The notes below the pieces were generated by a model that had not been told where the DNA came from, made no database searches, and saw only the letters and a program-made list of their open reading frames with translations. From Lepus europaeus (lineage: Eukaryota; Chordata; Mammalia; Lagomorpha; Leporidae), in NCBI RefSeq assembly GCF_033115175.1, contig NC_084850.1:102177439-102241438 (forward strand): DNA of 64,000 nt, given 5' to 3'. The translations under genes were made by a program, and so were the position numbers. The stretch's first letter is position 1; each line of letters starts with the position of its first letter. Below are positions 43,891 to 54,821 of this stretch, piece by piece.

Positions 43891-43931
<41 letters not shown>

Positions 43932-43960
43932 CGAGTAGATGAAAAATAAATAGTTTTCAA
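43630..43960 (+). mobile_element. Old C-SINE
   Basis: GGGGTAAGTGCTGTGGCTCAGCGGGTTAAGCCCC head with CCATATCAGAGTGCAGG; tail CTGCCTTTCGAGTAGATGAAAAATAAATAG. Confidence 0.83.
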
Positions 43961-43973
43961 AAGCAGCAGACAC

Positions 43974-44490
43974 AGGCACTGGTGTTGTGGTGCAGCAAAT
44001 GAAGCCGCTGCTTACAATACTGGCATTCCATATTGGAGCGCTGGTTCGAGTCCCAGCTGCTCTACTTCCTTTCCAGCTCCCTGCTATTGTGCTGGGAAAG
44101 CAGCAGAAGATGGCACAAGTACCTGGGCCCCTGCCACCTGTGTGGGAGATCCCGATGGAGTTCCTAGATCCTGGCTTCAGCCTGGCCCAGCCCTGGATGT
44201 TGTGGGCATTTGGGGAGTGAACCAGCGTATTCATTACTCTACTTCTGATCCAGCTCTCTGCTGTGGCCTGGGAAAGCAATGTAAGATGGCCCAAGTCCTT
44301 GGGCCCCTGAACCTGCATGGGAGACCCAGAGGAAACTCTTGGCTCCTGGCTTCAGATCGGCGCAGCTCCAGCCGTTGCTGCCAACTGGGGACTGAACTAG
44401 TGGATGGAAGACAGCTCTCTCTCTCTCTCTCTCTGCCTCTGCCTCTCTGTAACTCTGCCTTTCAAGTAAATAAATAAATCTTTACAATAA
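43974..44490 (+). mobile_element. Chimeric C-SINE: one body followed by a second partial body
   Basis: 43974-44228 runs head to GGGAGTGAACCAGCG. It then restarts at CTACTTCTGATCCAGCTCTCTGC (44236), the normal mid-5' part, and continues to a single tail at 44490. The two bodies differ (the first has the older CCACCTGTGTGGGAGATCCCGATGG variant). Confidence 0.82.
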
Positions 44491-44549
44491 AAAGTGGAAG
44501 ACACAAGCCCCAACAAATTACTAATTAATTTAAATAAATCTAATAAATC

Positions 44550-44648
44550 AATTAAAAGACAGATTAGCAGCTGGGACACAATGGAGCACTCACATGGGAT
44601 GACAACGTCTCAAGCGGTGCTTTATCCACCATGCCACAATGCCGGCCC
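44550..44648 (-). mobile_element. C-SINE 5' fragment
   Basis: AGCAGCTGGGACACAATGGAGC to GCCACAATGCCGGCCC only. Confidence 0.72.
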
Positions 44649-44659
44649 TAGTTGTTTCT

Positions 44660-45735
44660 TTTCTTTTTTTTTATTAATGAGGAAGTTGAGAATTTTACTA
44701 TGTTTCTTATTTTCCTGTAGAGTTGCTGCTTCACTGTGTAAAACAGCACCAGCAAATGCAACATATTGCAAAATTAAGATAGTACTGTTCTTTCTCTGGA
44801 GCTGTACAACTAACAAAAACTGTGGTGCATTTCCAGGTACTTCCAATGGAAAGAGCACTACATATTTTGGCCCCAATCCATGGATGGGTATAAGCAAGTT
44901 ACAATATTACATAAGGCTTAAGATAACAATGTTATCCTTGAATTACATTATTTGTATAACTAGTTCTTACCACAGATAACTTCATGTATTCTGAATACCA
45001 GTGCCTAAAGCCTAGTATAAAAATCACAAGGTACTGTGAAAAAGATGCATATTGTGTTCACCTGCCATCATTACAAAGTTAGGGGATATATTCTTCCAGT
45101 AGCAGAGCTGCAAGTAGTATTTCTTCCATCAATATTGCTAAAAGTTGCTATTTTAAGTCTTGTCCGCCACTAACATAAGAGAAAACTGTGCTGGCTTAAG
45201 TTATCCCATACTAGTTCATGGAAGGGCTCCACCTGCACACCTCAATAGATTTTATGTATTTCTCATAGGCTTCTTCACTCCTCGGTTCACCTAGTTCTGA
45301 AGGGTTGCTCAGTGTCATCTTGCTCAGCCAGCCATCTTCAGGACAAGATGTGTGGACGAGTCCTGGGTCTTCTGCAAGGCATCGTTAACCTCAGTTACTC
45401 CTCCTGAGAGAGGAGAACAGAGTTCACTAGCAGCGTCCACGCTTTCCACAGCACCCAACTCATCTTGTTTTTTCAATTTTGTTCCGACTTCAGGCAGACT
45501 ACAATCAACAACATCTCCCAAAGCTCCCTGTGCAAAATTGCTGTTTCCCGCTGTTCCAGTGCCATTTTCTGTTGTTATCCATTCATGTTTCTCTGTGAAT
45601 TTACGCACTGAGAGCAGAACGGGTCCGTGTGCAGCCGACCCCAGGGAGTCCCCAGGGCAGAGGCGAGCAGGGTGCGGTGGGCGCCAAGTCCGCGGGCAAG
45701 CTGCAGGGGTGACGAGGGTTTCTAGTTTTTTCATA
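44660..45735 (-). pseudogene. GCSH: GCSH (glycine cleavage system H protein) processed pseudogene
   Basis: GCSH is the mitochondrial lipoyl carrier that shuttles the aminomethyl group between the P, T and L proteins of glycine cleavage. The minus-strand relic (coding part about 45720 down to 45232) lacks introns. It keeps [32 protein letters not shown] and [11 protein letters not shown], then after a frameshift [14 protein letters not shown] and [13 protein letters not shown]. The lipoyl-attachment lysine in the ESVKA motif is replaced (ESVDA), the mitochondrial leader is scrambled, and the normal stop is lost. About 570 bases of probable 3' UTR end at a T-rich run at 44655-44672 (an A tail on the minus strand). 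Dead on several counts. Confidence 0.92.
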
Positions 45736-45758
45736 ATACACATTTTCCATGAATTTTT

Positions 45759-46066
45759 TTTAAATTTGACAGAGTTCTAGACAGTGAGAGAGAGAGACAG
45801 AGAGAAAGGTCTTCCTTCTGTTGGTTTACCCCCCAAATGGCCGCCACAGCCAGCGCACTGCACCAATCCGAAGCCAGGAGCCAGGAGCCAGGTGCTTCCT
45901 CCTGGTCTCCCATGCGGGTGCAGGGGCCCAAGCACTTAGGCCATCCTCCACTGCCCTCCCGGGCCACAGCAGGGAGCTGGACTGGAAGAGGAGCAACCAG
46001 GACTAGAACCGGCACCCATATGCGCCGCAGGCAGAAGAGTAACCAAGTGAGCCACAGTGCCGGCCC
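45759..46066 (-). mobile_element. C-SINE, intermediate form
   Basis: Exact 14-base TSD TTCCATGAATTTTT at 45745-45758 and 46067-46080. The target was the end of a short inverted-repeat element. Confidence 0.95.
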
Positions 46067-46096
46067 TTCCATGAATTTTTTAAAGACCCTCACATA
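46067..46096 (-). repeat. Right end of a short TIR element (solo end)
   Basis: CCATGAATTTTTTAAAGACCCTCACA matches, in reverse, the GGGTACTTCAAAAAGTTCATGG end shared by four other copies in this window. The rest of the element is not visible, perhaps removed or displaced by the adjoining GCSH retrocopy. Confidence 0.6.
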
Positions 46097-46149
46097 AAAG
46101 GGATTCTGAGGTGATATATTTATGTACTTGGTTACTGAAAACCTGTCTA

Positions 46150-46405
46150 GGGGCCGGCGCTGTGGTGTAGCAGGTAAAGTCACCACCTACAGTGCCACCA
46201 TCCCATATGGGCACCGGTTTGAGTCCCGGCTGCTCCACTCTGATCCAGCTCTCTGCTAAGGCCTGGGAAAGCAGTGGAAGATGGCCCAAGTCCTTGGGCC
46301 CCTGCACCCACGTGGGAGACCTGGAAGAAGTTCTTGGCTCCTGGCTTCAGTTAGGCTCAGTTCAGCCCTTGTAGCCATTTGGGGAGTGAACCATTGGATG
46401 GAAGA

Positions 46406-46436
<31 letters not shown>

Positions 46437-46487
46437 TCTCTGCCTCTCTGTAACTGTGCCTTGCAAATAAATAATTTTTTAAAAAAC
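46150..46487 (+). mobile_element. AATAAA-tail C-SINE
   Basis: Complete. Short flanks AAAACCT at about 46137 and 46487. Confidence 0.92.
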
Positions 46488-46688
46488 AAAACCTAATTGT
46501 CATTTTTTGTTTATTTAGTAACGGAAATGTGCCTTTGAGAAAAAACCCTGAGTATATCTGCTTTAAGTTCTTTTTAGGTTGTCTCACAGTGGGGGCCAGC
46601 AAAGCATGGTCTGTAGCCAAACACGAGCCATGGTCTGCTTTTGTAAAGAAAGTGTGGTTAGAACACACAGTCAATAGCATTGGTATAG

Positions 46689-46880
46689 ACAAGGGCATTT
46701 TCAAAAGTTCATGGAAAACAGAACAAAAAGGATAAGTCTGTTTTGATGCAAAATTGTTAAACCTGTGAGTAGTTTATTTCATGGTGTGAATTTTCCCTGT
46801 ATCATGGAGCAAACATTTGCACCAAAAATATGCATACCTTCTATTTCATTTTTCAATGCACTTTTTGATACACCCTCATC
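46689..46880. mobile_element. Short TIR element, complete copy (about 190 bases)
   Basis: Left end AGGGCATTTTCAAAAGTTCATGGAAA and right end TTTTTCAATGCACTTTTTGATACACCCT are imperfect inverted repeats. The interior has AGTCTGTTTTGATGCAAAATTG and TTTGCACCAAAAATATGCATA, themselves partly complementary. No coding capacity. The shape is that of a Tc1/mariner-type MITE. Confidence 0.6.
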
Positions 46881-47109
46881 CTAATAATCAAAATTTAAAG
46901 CACAATACCACATACAATCACACCAAAGAAGATGTAATATTTAGGTGTACAGGTAACAAAACATGTATAGTGCATGTATGCTAAAAATTACAAAACACTG
47001 ATGAAAGACATCAGAGGAGCTTTAAAGAAAAAAGAAAACAGTGGGAAGAATCACAGTCCTTGATGTTAAGGACTTGTAGTTGTGAGTGTGTGTGTGTGTC
47101 TGTGTGTGT
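46881..47109. other. Possible LINE-1 sequence
   Basis: A-rich with CTTGATGTTAAGGAC. Not clearly assigned. A (TG)n run follows at 47083-47113. Confidence 0.35.
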
Positions 47110-48000
47110 GTGTCTTTCCTCCACCACCCCCCCTTAGTTCTTTTTTTTTTAAGATTTCTTTATTTATTCGAAAGGCAGAGTCACAGAGATGCAGAGGCAG
47201 AGGCAGAGAGAGAGAGAGATTTTCCATGTGTTGGTTCACTCCCCGGAGCTTGGCCGATCTGAAGCCAGGAGCCAGGAACTTCTTTCAGGTCTCCCATGCA
47301 GGTGCAGGGGCCCAAGGACTTGGGCCATCTTCTACTGTTTTTCTAGGCCATAGCAGAGAGCTGGATTGGAAGAGGAGCAGCCGGGATTTGAACTGGTGCC
47401 CATATGGGATGCTGGGGTTGCAGGCGGCAGCTTTATCCACTACACCATTGTGCTGGGAAGCCCCCCCACTTAGTTCTTATGTGAGATTTTTAACTGGACC
47501 TAGGAAACCAACTGATGTAAAGCTGATTAATAAGAAAAATCATAAATGTCTGATTAAATTTGCATCTACATGGGGATATTTACAAGAGCTGGAAGTCCAT
47601 AAAAAAAAAAAAATGACCAAAGCATGATGTTCTTCTACATTTCAGGCCCCCTCAAAAAGTTTGCTAAGGGTGACAGGACTAATGGATCTCTGGACTGGGG
47701 TCATAAATTTTGGAGATGTCTCCAAGAGATGTATGGAGGGGGCAGGGTAAAAAATTAGTGGAAGATAAAGGTTCCTCCCTATTTATTCAAGTGTCACATT
47801 TCTGGTGATCAAGGCTGTTTTCCAGCCTCGGCTTGTGAAGGACATACCCTCCCCAAAGAATCTTTATGGTTTGTGCTTGTAGGAAAGAGGCCCCATGGCC
47901 CTGTCTGAAGTCACAGTTCCTCCAGTGCTTTCAGCCTGAACTAATCAATGTAGCAAACTTAGCGTCTTTTGCCCTTTGCTCCTTCAGTATAAGGAGTAAT
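47110..48000 (+). repeat. Dispersed LTR-like repeat, copy 2
   Basis: Pieces 47110-47143 and 47469-48000 align in order with the copy at 13.0-15.5 kb. This copy is uninterrupted between 47469 and 48000, so it shows the intact middle: ATTTCAGGCCCCCTCAAAAAG...GGTCATAAATTTTGGAGATG. Confidence 0.6.
47144..47468 (-). mobile_element. AATAAA-tail C-SINE in LTR-like repeat copy 2
   Basis: CTTAGTTCTT lies on both sides (47134-47143 and 47470-47479). Same orientation and same target as the SINE in copy 1. Confidence 0.92.
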
Positions 48001-48415
48001 TGCCAGAAGCTGGAGTAGCAGAAGGACACACGCACAGAACGGGACAGAGTACCTAACCCAAGAAGAGCCCCATACCCATGAGTCCAACTGATTTTTGACA
48101 AGGGAACAAAAGCCGTTCAATGGAGGAAGGTGCTGGAACAATTGGACGACCATGGGCCAAAAATATTAACCATGACCCAAGTCGCACATCTTATACAAAG
48201 AGTCACTCAAAAGGGATCACAGGATCAAACATGAAACATAAAACTTTTCAAAGGGATCATAGGAGAAAGCCTCCAGGCCCTTGGGCTGGGTGAAGAGCTT
48301 TTGTGCACAACATCAAAAGCACAATGCACAAAAAGATTCGATTAACTGTGCTTCATCAAAACTACATTTTTCAGCCCTAAGAGAGAGACTGTTTGAAGAA
48401 TGAAAAGCCAAGCTG

Positions 48416-48738
48416 GGGCCAACATTGTGGCATAGTGGGTTAAGGTACAGCCTGCCATGCAAGGATCCCATATCAGAGTGTCAGTTCAAATCCCAGCTGC
48501 TCCATTTCTGATCCAGTTCCCGGCTAATGCACCTGGGAAGGCATAGGGTGATGGCTCTGGTGCTTGGTCCCCTGCCACCATGTGGAAAACCAGGATGGAG
48601 TTTCAGACTGCCTGGCGTTGGTCTGGCCCAGCCCTAGCTGTTGTGTGCATTTGAGGAGTGAACCAGCGGATGAAAGATTCTCACTTGCTCGCTGGCTCAC
48701 TTTGCTTCCCAAATAAACAAATAAACAACTCCTTTTTT
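48416..48738 (+). mobile_element. AATAAA-tail C-SINE, older variant
   Basis: Has CCATATCAGAGTGTCAGTTC instead of CCATATGGG, and a tail CTTCCCAAATAAACAAATAAAC. Confidence 0.85.
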
Positions 48739-49263
48739 AAAATTAGAAAAAGCAAATACAAGCAACAGATTGGAGGAAATATTTTGGCAGTTTCTTATAA
48801 AATGAAGCACACATCTAGCATATGATCCAACATTGCATTCCCTGGGCATTTATCCCAGAGAAATGAAAACATATGCTCACACAGAAACCTGTACACAAAC
48901 GATTTTAGCAGCTTTATTCATAACAGCCCCAAACTAGAATTAGCACAGATGTCCTTCGGTGAGCAAAGGGTTAAACAGTTGCACATCCTGTAGGAAGAGA
49001 GAAAATCCTTAACAATAAATGCTCAGTTGGATCCCCAGGACTTACGCTGAGTGGAAAAAGCCAATCTCGAAGGTTTCCTACTGTGTAATTCCATTTCTGT
49101 GACACTCTCGAAATAATACAATTATAGAGATGGCGGACGGATTAGTGGTTGCCAAGGGGACAGGGATGGAGGCAGGGGCACTGAAAGAGGTTAGCATGAT
49201 GTTCTTTATGCTGGGGGAGTGCTTCTGAATGTTGAATCCAGTCATTGTTACATGGGATAAAAT

Positions 49264-49288
49264 CACATAACACACACACACACACACA
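49264..49288 (+). repeat. (CA)n microsatellite
   Basis: Short CA repeat in the L1 3' UTR, where such repeats are usual. Confidence 0.9.
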
Positions 49289-49485
49289 TGCAAATGAGCA
49301 CATGTAAAACTTGTGAGAGCTGAATAAAACTGGTGGACTGTGCCAATGTCAATATCCTCCATTTGCTATCGTTCTATAGTCATCAAACCATTGCATAAAT
49401 ATACATGGAATCAATGTGTACTATTTTTTTTGCAACTCCATGTGAACTTATCGTGATTTCAAAAGTCAAAGTTAAAACAACACTT

Positions 49486-50001
49486 TGCACAGAAAAGGCA
49501 ACTGTATGCGCACAGCCGCAGGGCTTGGCCTGGCCCCATGGAGAGGAGCCTGGTAAGAAAGCAACTGGGTGATGGAGTCTCAGGCTCCACGGGTCCAAAC
49601 ATGATGGTAGCAGATTGCACAAGCCCCAAAGCACAGGACCCTTTGGGGAGGGACATTAGCAAGCTGAATTGCCTGGGCACGGTGTCACACAAAGTGTAGT
49701 CACCCATCCACCACCAGGCCCCGAGACACAGTCCAGTGATTCCAGCTCAGCAAGCCAAGGACACTGACAGAGGTGTTAAGACAACCAGTTACACAATTGG
49801 GTGGCAAAGAAAACTTCAGAGTCCACATTATGATGTTTTGGTCAGTCATGGACCACACACACAACAGTGTGCCACAAGAGAGCTGGAAAATTTCTATTGC
49901 CCAGTGACGTCATAGTTATTAGAACATCATAATGTGATGCATTACTTACGTAACGTTTGCAGTGATGCTGGTGTGAACAAACCTACTGCTCTGCTAGTCG
50001 T
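49486..50001. other. Unassigned spacer
   Basis: 49500-49730 is relatively GC-rich but has no supported gene. Confidence 0.45.
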
Positions 50002-50020
50002 AGAAAAGTATAGCACATAT

Positions 50021-50378
50021 AGCCGGCGCCACAGCTCAATAGGCTAATCCTCTGCCTGTGGCGCCGGCACACTGGGTTCTAGTCCCGGTCAGGACGCCGG
50101 ATTCTGTCCCGGTTGCTCCTCTTCCAGGCCAGCTCTCTGCTGTGGCCCAGGAATGCAGTGGAGGATGGCCCAGGTTCTTGGGCCCTGCACCCCATGGGAA
50201 ACCGGGAGAAGCACCTGGCTCCTGGCTTCGGATCAGCGTGGTGCGCTGGCCGCAGCTTGCCGGCCGCAGTGGCCATTGGAGGGTGAACCAACGGCAAAGG
50301 AAGACCTGTCTCTCTGTCTCTCTCACTGTCCACTCTGCCTGTCAAAAAACAAAACAAACAAACAAAACAAAAAAAAGA
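50021..50378 (+). mobile_element. CTGTC-A(n) C-SINE, left of a tandem pair
   Basis: Left flank AGAAAAGTATAGCACATAT (50002-50020). The tail has drifted to (AAAC)n. Confidence 0.93.
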
Positions 50379-50697
50379 GCCAGCGCCATGGCTCAACAGG
50401 CTAATCCTCCGCCTTGTGGCGCCGGCACACCGGGTTCTAGTCCCGGTCAGGGTGCCAGATTCTATCCCGGTTGCCCCTCTTCCAGGCCAGCTCTCTGCTA
50501 TGGCCCGGCAAGGCAGTGGAGGATGGCTTAAGTCCTTGGGCCCTGCACCCGCATGGGAGACCAGGAGAAGCACCTGGCTCCTGGCTTCGGATCAGCGAGA
50601 TGCGCTGGCCGCAGCGGCCATTGGAGGGTGAACCAACGGCAAAAAGGAAGACCTTTCTCTCTGTCTCTCTCACTGTCCACTCTGCCTGTCAAAAAAA
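50379..50697 (+). mobile_element. CTGTC-A(n) C-SINE, right of a tandem pair
   Basis: Begins inside the A tail of the left copy. The shared right flank AGAAAAGTATAGTACATAT is at 50698-50716. Confidence 0.93.
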
Positions 50698-50857
50698 AGA
50701 AAAGTATAGTACATATGATTATCTATAGTATACAATACTTGCTAATGATAATGAATGACTATGGGACTAGTTTATGTATTTACTATATTGCAATTTCATC
50801 ATTATTTTATGGTGTGCTCCTTCTGCTTGTTCATAAAGAACAATCTGTATTAAGTTA

Positions 50858-51106
50858 ACATGCCCATGTCTCACATTGGAGTGACTTAGTTCCATACCCA
50901 GTTCTGGCTCCTGATTGCAGCTTCCTGCTAGTGTGCACCCTGGGAGGCAGTGGTGATGGCTCCAATGGTCAGGTCCTTGCCACCCACATGGGTGACCTTG
51001 ACTGAGTTCCTGGCTCCTTGCTTTGGCCTAGCCCAATGGGGCATTTAGGGTGGGAGTGAACTAGTTGATGTGATCCCTCTCTCTGCCTCTCAAATTTTAA
51101 AAAGCT
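50858..51106 (+). mobile_element. Old C-SINE, head lost
   Basis: CATGTCTCACATTGGAGTGACTTAGTTCC to CTCTGCCTCTCAAATTTTAAAAAG. Confidence 0.75.
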
Positions 51107-51404
51107 TTTTGTAAAGTTTACTTAAAACCACATGCTGGGTTCTGTTACCAGTAGTCTAACATGTCTCGGGTCTATCACATCTCAAGTGCATCATTTTCCT
51201 TTGTGCTTGATTTAATCTCATGTTGTTTTGTTCATCATATTCTGGGAGCAACAGGCTAGATCATATATATATATATACAAGTATAGACGGTATAGACTAG
51301 GTGCGCAGTAGGCTATACCATTCAGGTTTGTGTAGTACACACTATTATGATCACACAGTGACAAAATTACCTATTGACACATTTCTCAGAATATTTCCCT
51401 GTCA
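51107..51404. other. Unassigned AT-rich spacer
   Basis: Short (TA)n at 51264-51277. Nothing else recognised. Confidence 0.5.
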
Positions 51405-51726
51405 TTTTTTAAAAGCTTTATTTATTTGAAAGGCAGAGTGATGGGGGAAGGGGGGAGACAGAAAGAGATTGAGAGAGATCTTCCATCCAAATGCCCACAA
51501 CAGCCAGGGCTGGGCCAGGCTGAAGCCAGGAGCCGGGAATTCCATCCAAGTCTCCCACGTGAGTGGCAGGGTGCAAGCACTTGAGCCATTATCTGCTGTC
51601 TTCCCTGGTGCATTAGCAGGAGGCTGGATTGGAAGTGGAGAAGCCAGGACTCCAACTGACACTCCAACACGGGATGCAGGCATCCCAAGCAGCAGCTTAA
51701 CTCCCTGGGCCACAATGCCCATCTCA
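51405..51726 (-). mobile_element. AATAAA-tail C-SINE, older variant
   Basis: TTAAAAGCTTTATTTATTTGAAAGG to CTGGGCCACAATGCCCATCTC. Confidence 0.85.
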
Positions 51727-51992
51727 ATAAGTGAGATCTGCCAGACACCAACAGCAGTTGGTGCCTTCCCAGAGTATGGCACTGCCACCTATGTCTGCAC
51801 AGCAAGTGGGGACATATTATTTAAAAGGATTAGGCTGTGTTTTCAGATTTCCCAAACACATCAAAATCGCCACCAAATGCTGCCACCTTTTAGGAGAAGT
51901 CACCCAGCAGGGTATCAGTCATTGAACATTTTATGCCCATTTCACTCACAGGCACAAATGCCATTAAAAAAAAGCAGGGGGGGGGAGGTTTG

Positions 51993-52304
51993 GGCAGGTA
52001 TCTGGCATAGCAGTTAATATGGCAGTTAAGACCCTCACAAGCCATACTGGAGTGCCTGGGTTCGACACCAGCCTGGGGGTCCTGATTCCAGCTTCCTGCT
52101 TATGCAGACCCAGAAAGACAGCAATGATGGCTCCAGCGCTTAGGTTCTTGCCACTGACATGAGAGGCCTGGATTAAGTTCCTGATTCCCAGTTTCTGCCT
52201 AGCCCCAATCATTGTGGGCATTTTGGGAGTGGCCCAGCAGATGGGCTCGCGCTCTCTCTCTCTCTCTCTCCCTCTCTCTCTCTCTCTCTTCAATAAATCA
52301 AAAG
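51993..52304 (+). mobile_element. Old C-SINE
   Basis: Head GGGCAGGTATCTGGCATAGCAGTTAATATGGCAGTTAAGACCC, with the AGTTAA motif doubled. The flank GGGGGGAGGTT recurs as AGGGGAGGTT after the tail (about 52309-52318). Confidence 0.83.
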
Positions 52305-52319
52305 AACAGAGGGGAGGTT

Positions 52320-52853
52320 GGAGCCTCTGAGCTGCTGTTTCTCCCACCACCCGGTTATATTGCCAGTCTGGGCAGTTATGGATGTGGGCGATCATGCTCA
52401 CTGGTGTGAGGTGACACCTTTTACGTTGGGCCTGGAGTTGTGCAGACCTCAGTGGGTAGGAGTTGCTGTAGGATGGCACAAGATATGCAAAAAAGAAAGC
52501 ATTGAACCCCCTCAGGGTGAATCTCCACACACAGTGTGGGAACACTCTGGGCAAGAATTGGAAATGGGCTTACTTTGAACACTGATCACACTGGTCACTG
52601 GGCCACGAAGGAGAACGCGAGCTTTGAGGAAGGAACACCTTAGACTTGAGGAGGTGGGTGGAGGGGGATGGGCACCATTAGCCTCTCTTAACTCTTGCCT
52701 GCAGGAAACTGGCCTGGCTTGTTCATCGCCGAAAGCTTAGGTAACCCTGTCCTCGACCTCAAGACAACAAAATGCTATTGCTGAGGTTGCTACACACCTG
52801 TTAGCCAAATCCAGTTCTCCCTGAGTAAGCCATGGCAGGGGGGCTACAAAAGT
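52320..52853. other. SINE-free unassigned sequence
   Basis: Part of a 1.95-kb SINE-free stretch. No supported gene. Confidence 0.5.
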
Positions 52854-53045
52854 TGTCTTAGTCCATTCGGGTGGCTCTAGCAAACCTTGTGGATGACAGA
52901 CATTTAGTTCTCGCGTCTCTGGAGGCTGAGAGGTCCAAGACCAAGGCTCCAGTACCTTCAGTTGCTGGTGAGGCTGGTTTGGCTCCGGACCAGGAGCCTC
53001 CAATTTGTTCTGATCCTTCTCTCTTTGAGGTCATAAGCACAGTTA
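52854..53045 (+). mobile_element. MLT1-like (ERVL-MaLR) LTR fragment
   Basis: GTCTTAGTCCATTCGGGTGGCTCTAGCAAACC...CTGGAGGCTGAGAGGTCCAAGACCAAGG...GGTGAGGCTGGTTTGGCTCC follows the order of an MLT1 LTR 5' half (TTAGTC..GGGCTG, CTGGAGGCTGGAAGTCCAAGATCAAGG, GGTTGGTTCC). Old and incomplete. Confidence 0.65.
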
Positions 53046-54269
53046 CTCTTATTTGATGTTGCCTAAGACAGATAGGATTTCAGCCAAGCCCTGATCAGCA
53101 CAATTCACTGAGACATCTGATAGGGGTGGCCTGTGCTTCTCAAAAGAATTCTCAGCTGGAGACGTGACCTGGCACATCTCCACATAGGCCACAGGGCCAA
53201 GGCTTCACTGAAGTCTGATTTGCTACTCAGCAGAACATCCTGAGATTTTTTTTCCTATACATGGCAAGACAAGCAGTCCTGAGACACCTTCTCATCGGCC
53301 TCCTTGGCTCTGGTGCGACACAGGGTTATCCGTCTTGGCCACAGGTAGGGTACAGTTGCAGGCTTCTGTGCAAGTCTACTATAAAACTACTCATCTGGGG
53401 TGTAGGGTTGGCTGTTCAGTGATAGAGCAACCTGCTATCTGTTTTGCCTCTCACATAGCCCATCTAGTTCAGTGTCATCCGCTGGGACTGGGGACATGGG
53501 AGCTGACATCAGGGTGGTCTTAGTTTTGCTGTCTCTTTAAGGAATAATCTGGAAACATTTGGGCTCACCTACTCTTGTGGACATGTGATAAGACAGCCTA
53601 GCAACCACCTCCACACCGTTGCTTAGGAACAGCTTGACCACTTGACATCGATGTGCGCGAATACAAGGGAGGAAGTGCTTTTCTCTCACTTAGGCATTTT
53701 GATGAAACATCTTCCCAATGTCCCCTTATCTTATGACTTCACATATCAGCCTCCTGTGTCACTCTGCTTAATACATCACACCTCTGAGGGCTAAGGAACC
53801 GTGCACACTGTTAGCCCTGGGCAACCCACAGGGAGCTCAAAGGGGCCATGTTCCTTATCATAGTCCTAAAAAGAAGACAAGAAATCGTAACTTAAAAAAA
53901 CCTAGAAACTAACAAAAGCCTAGAAAAACCTTCCAGTGAAAAGGAATCTGTGTATCTGTGCCATCTATGGATGCAGGTCACAGATGCTCTACAGTGCAAA
54001 GGGGTTTTGGGAATTGGGTCAACAGCGATCTAATCAGACAGGAACATTGTCTTGTACTGTCTTCCCGGTCAGGAGATGGAGACGCTACACTGAAAGGGGT
54101 CTCGTCCAAACTCTCAGCCATGGGGTTGGGACTGCCAATTTCCCTTTCGTCCCCTGAGAGTGGAAATCCCTACCCAAGCCATGAAAGCAGCAGTGAGCAC
54201 CTATGCCCAAAACAAAGATTGCGTTCTCTGGCTCGGGTGTGCAGTTCTTCTTCCCTCTCAAAAGGGACA
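53046..54269. other. SINE-free unassigned sequence
   Basis: May include more of the MaLR element. A 172-codon plus-strand frame (53958-54476) runs into a SINE and has no domain features. No gene supported. Confidence 0.45.
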
Positions 54270-54545
54270 GACGTTTGCCCACATCCCACAGCAGAGTGCC
54301 TGACTCAAGTCTCAGCTACTCCATTTCTGATCCAGCTTCCTGCTAACACGCACCTTAGGAGAGAGCAGGTGATCGCCCAAGAACTTGAGTCTCTGCCACT
54401 CACATGGGAGACCTGCACTGGAATTCCCTGCTCCCAGCTTCTGCCCAGCCCAGCCTCAGGAGTTTCAGGTATTTAGGGAGTGAACCAGTGGGTGGAAGAC
54501 CTCTCAGTGTCTCTTTGTCTCCCTGAGTTTCAAATAAAATGAAAA
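54270..54545 (+). mobile_element. Old C-SINE, head lost
   Basis: ACGTTTGCCCACATCCCACAGCAGAGTGCC to CTGAGTTTCAAATAAAATG. Confidence 0.78.
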
Positions 54546-54821
54546 TTAACAATTCTTTCATCAAAAAAGTTAAAACAGATTGTTTCACGAAACAAAATCT
54601 TAAAACTGACCAACAGATGAAAAGCTTCACACTCATGGAAAATGTGTGCCCTAAAATGTTGATATGGAATACTCGGGAGATACTACATATACTCTTCTAT
54701 AGCATGGGTAGTTGTGGAGTTTTGTTTTTTTTTCTGCAGTGAGTGGGGTATGAGCAACAGCCTTTACCCACACGTGAAGGACAAGTGTGCCTGCACACCA
54801 CTAGTGTGCTAGTGGGTTTTT

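Larger units (their letters stand above)
48001..49485 (+). mobile_element. LINE-1 ORF2 3' part and 3' UTR, split by one SINE
   Basis: Ordered L1 text: CCATGAGTCCAACTGATTTTTGACAAGGG (48077-48105), AAAAGCACAATGCACAAAAAG, TATGATCCAACATTGCATTCCCTGGG (48820), CTTTATTCATAACAGCCCC (48912), and an L1M-type finish (GGACTGTGCCAATGTCAATATCC at 49334). Frames are broken. Confidence 0.8.

Noticed and set aside
45352..45780. 142-codon plus-strand open frame
   Set aside because: It is the antisense shadow of the GCSH pseudogene on the minus strand.
51964..52554. 196-codon minus-strand open frame as a gene
   Set aside because: About half of it is an old C-SINE with its (GA)n run; the rest is unrecognised and not bounded by exon-like signals.
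53958..54476. 172-codon plus-strand open frame as a gene
   Set aside because: The right third is an old SINE, and there is no domain or start-site support.
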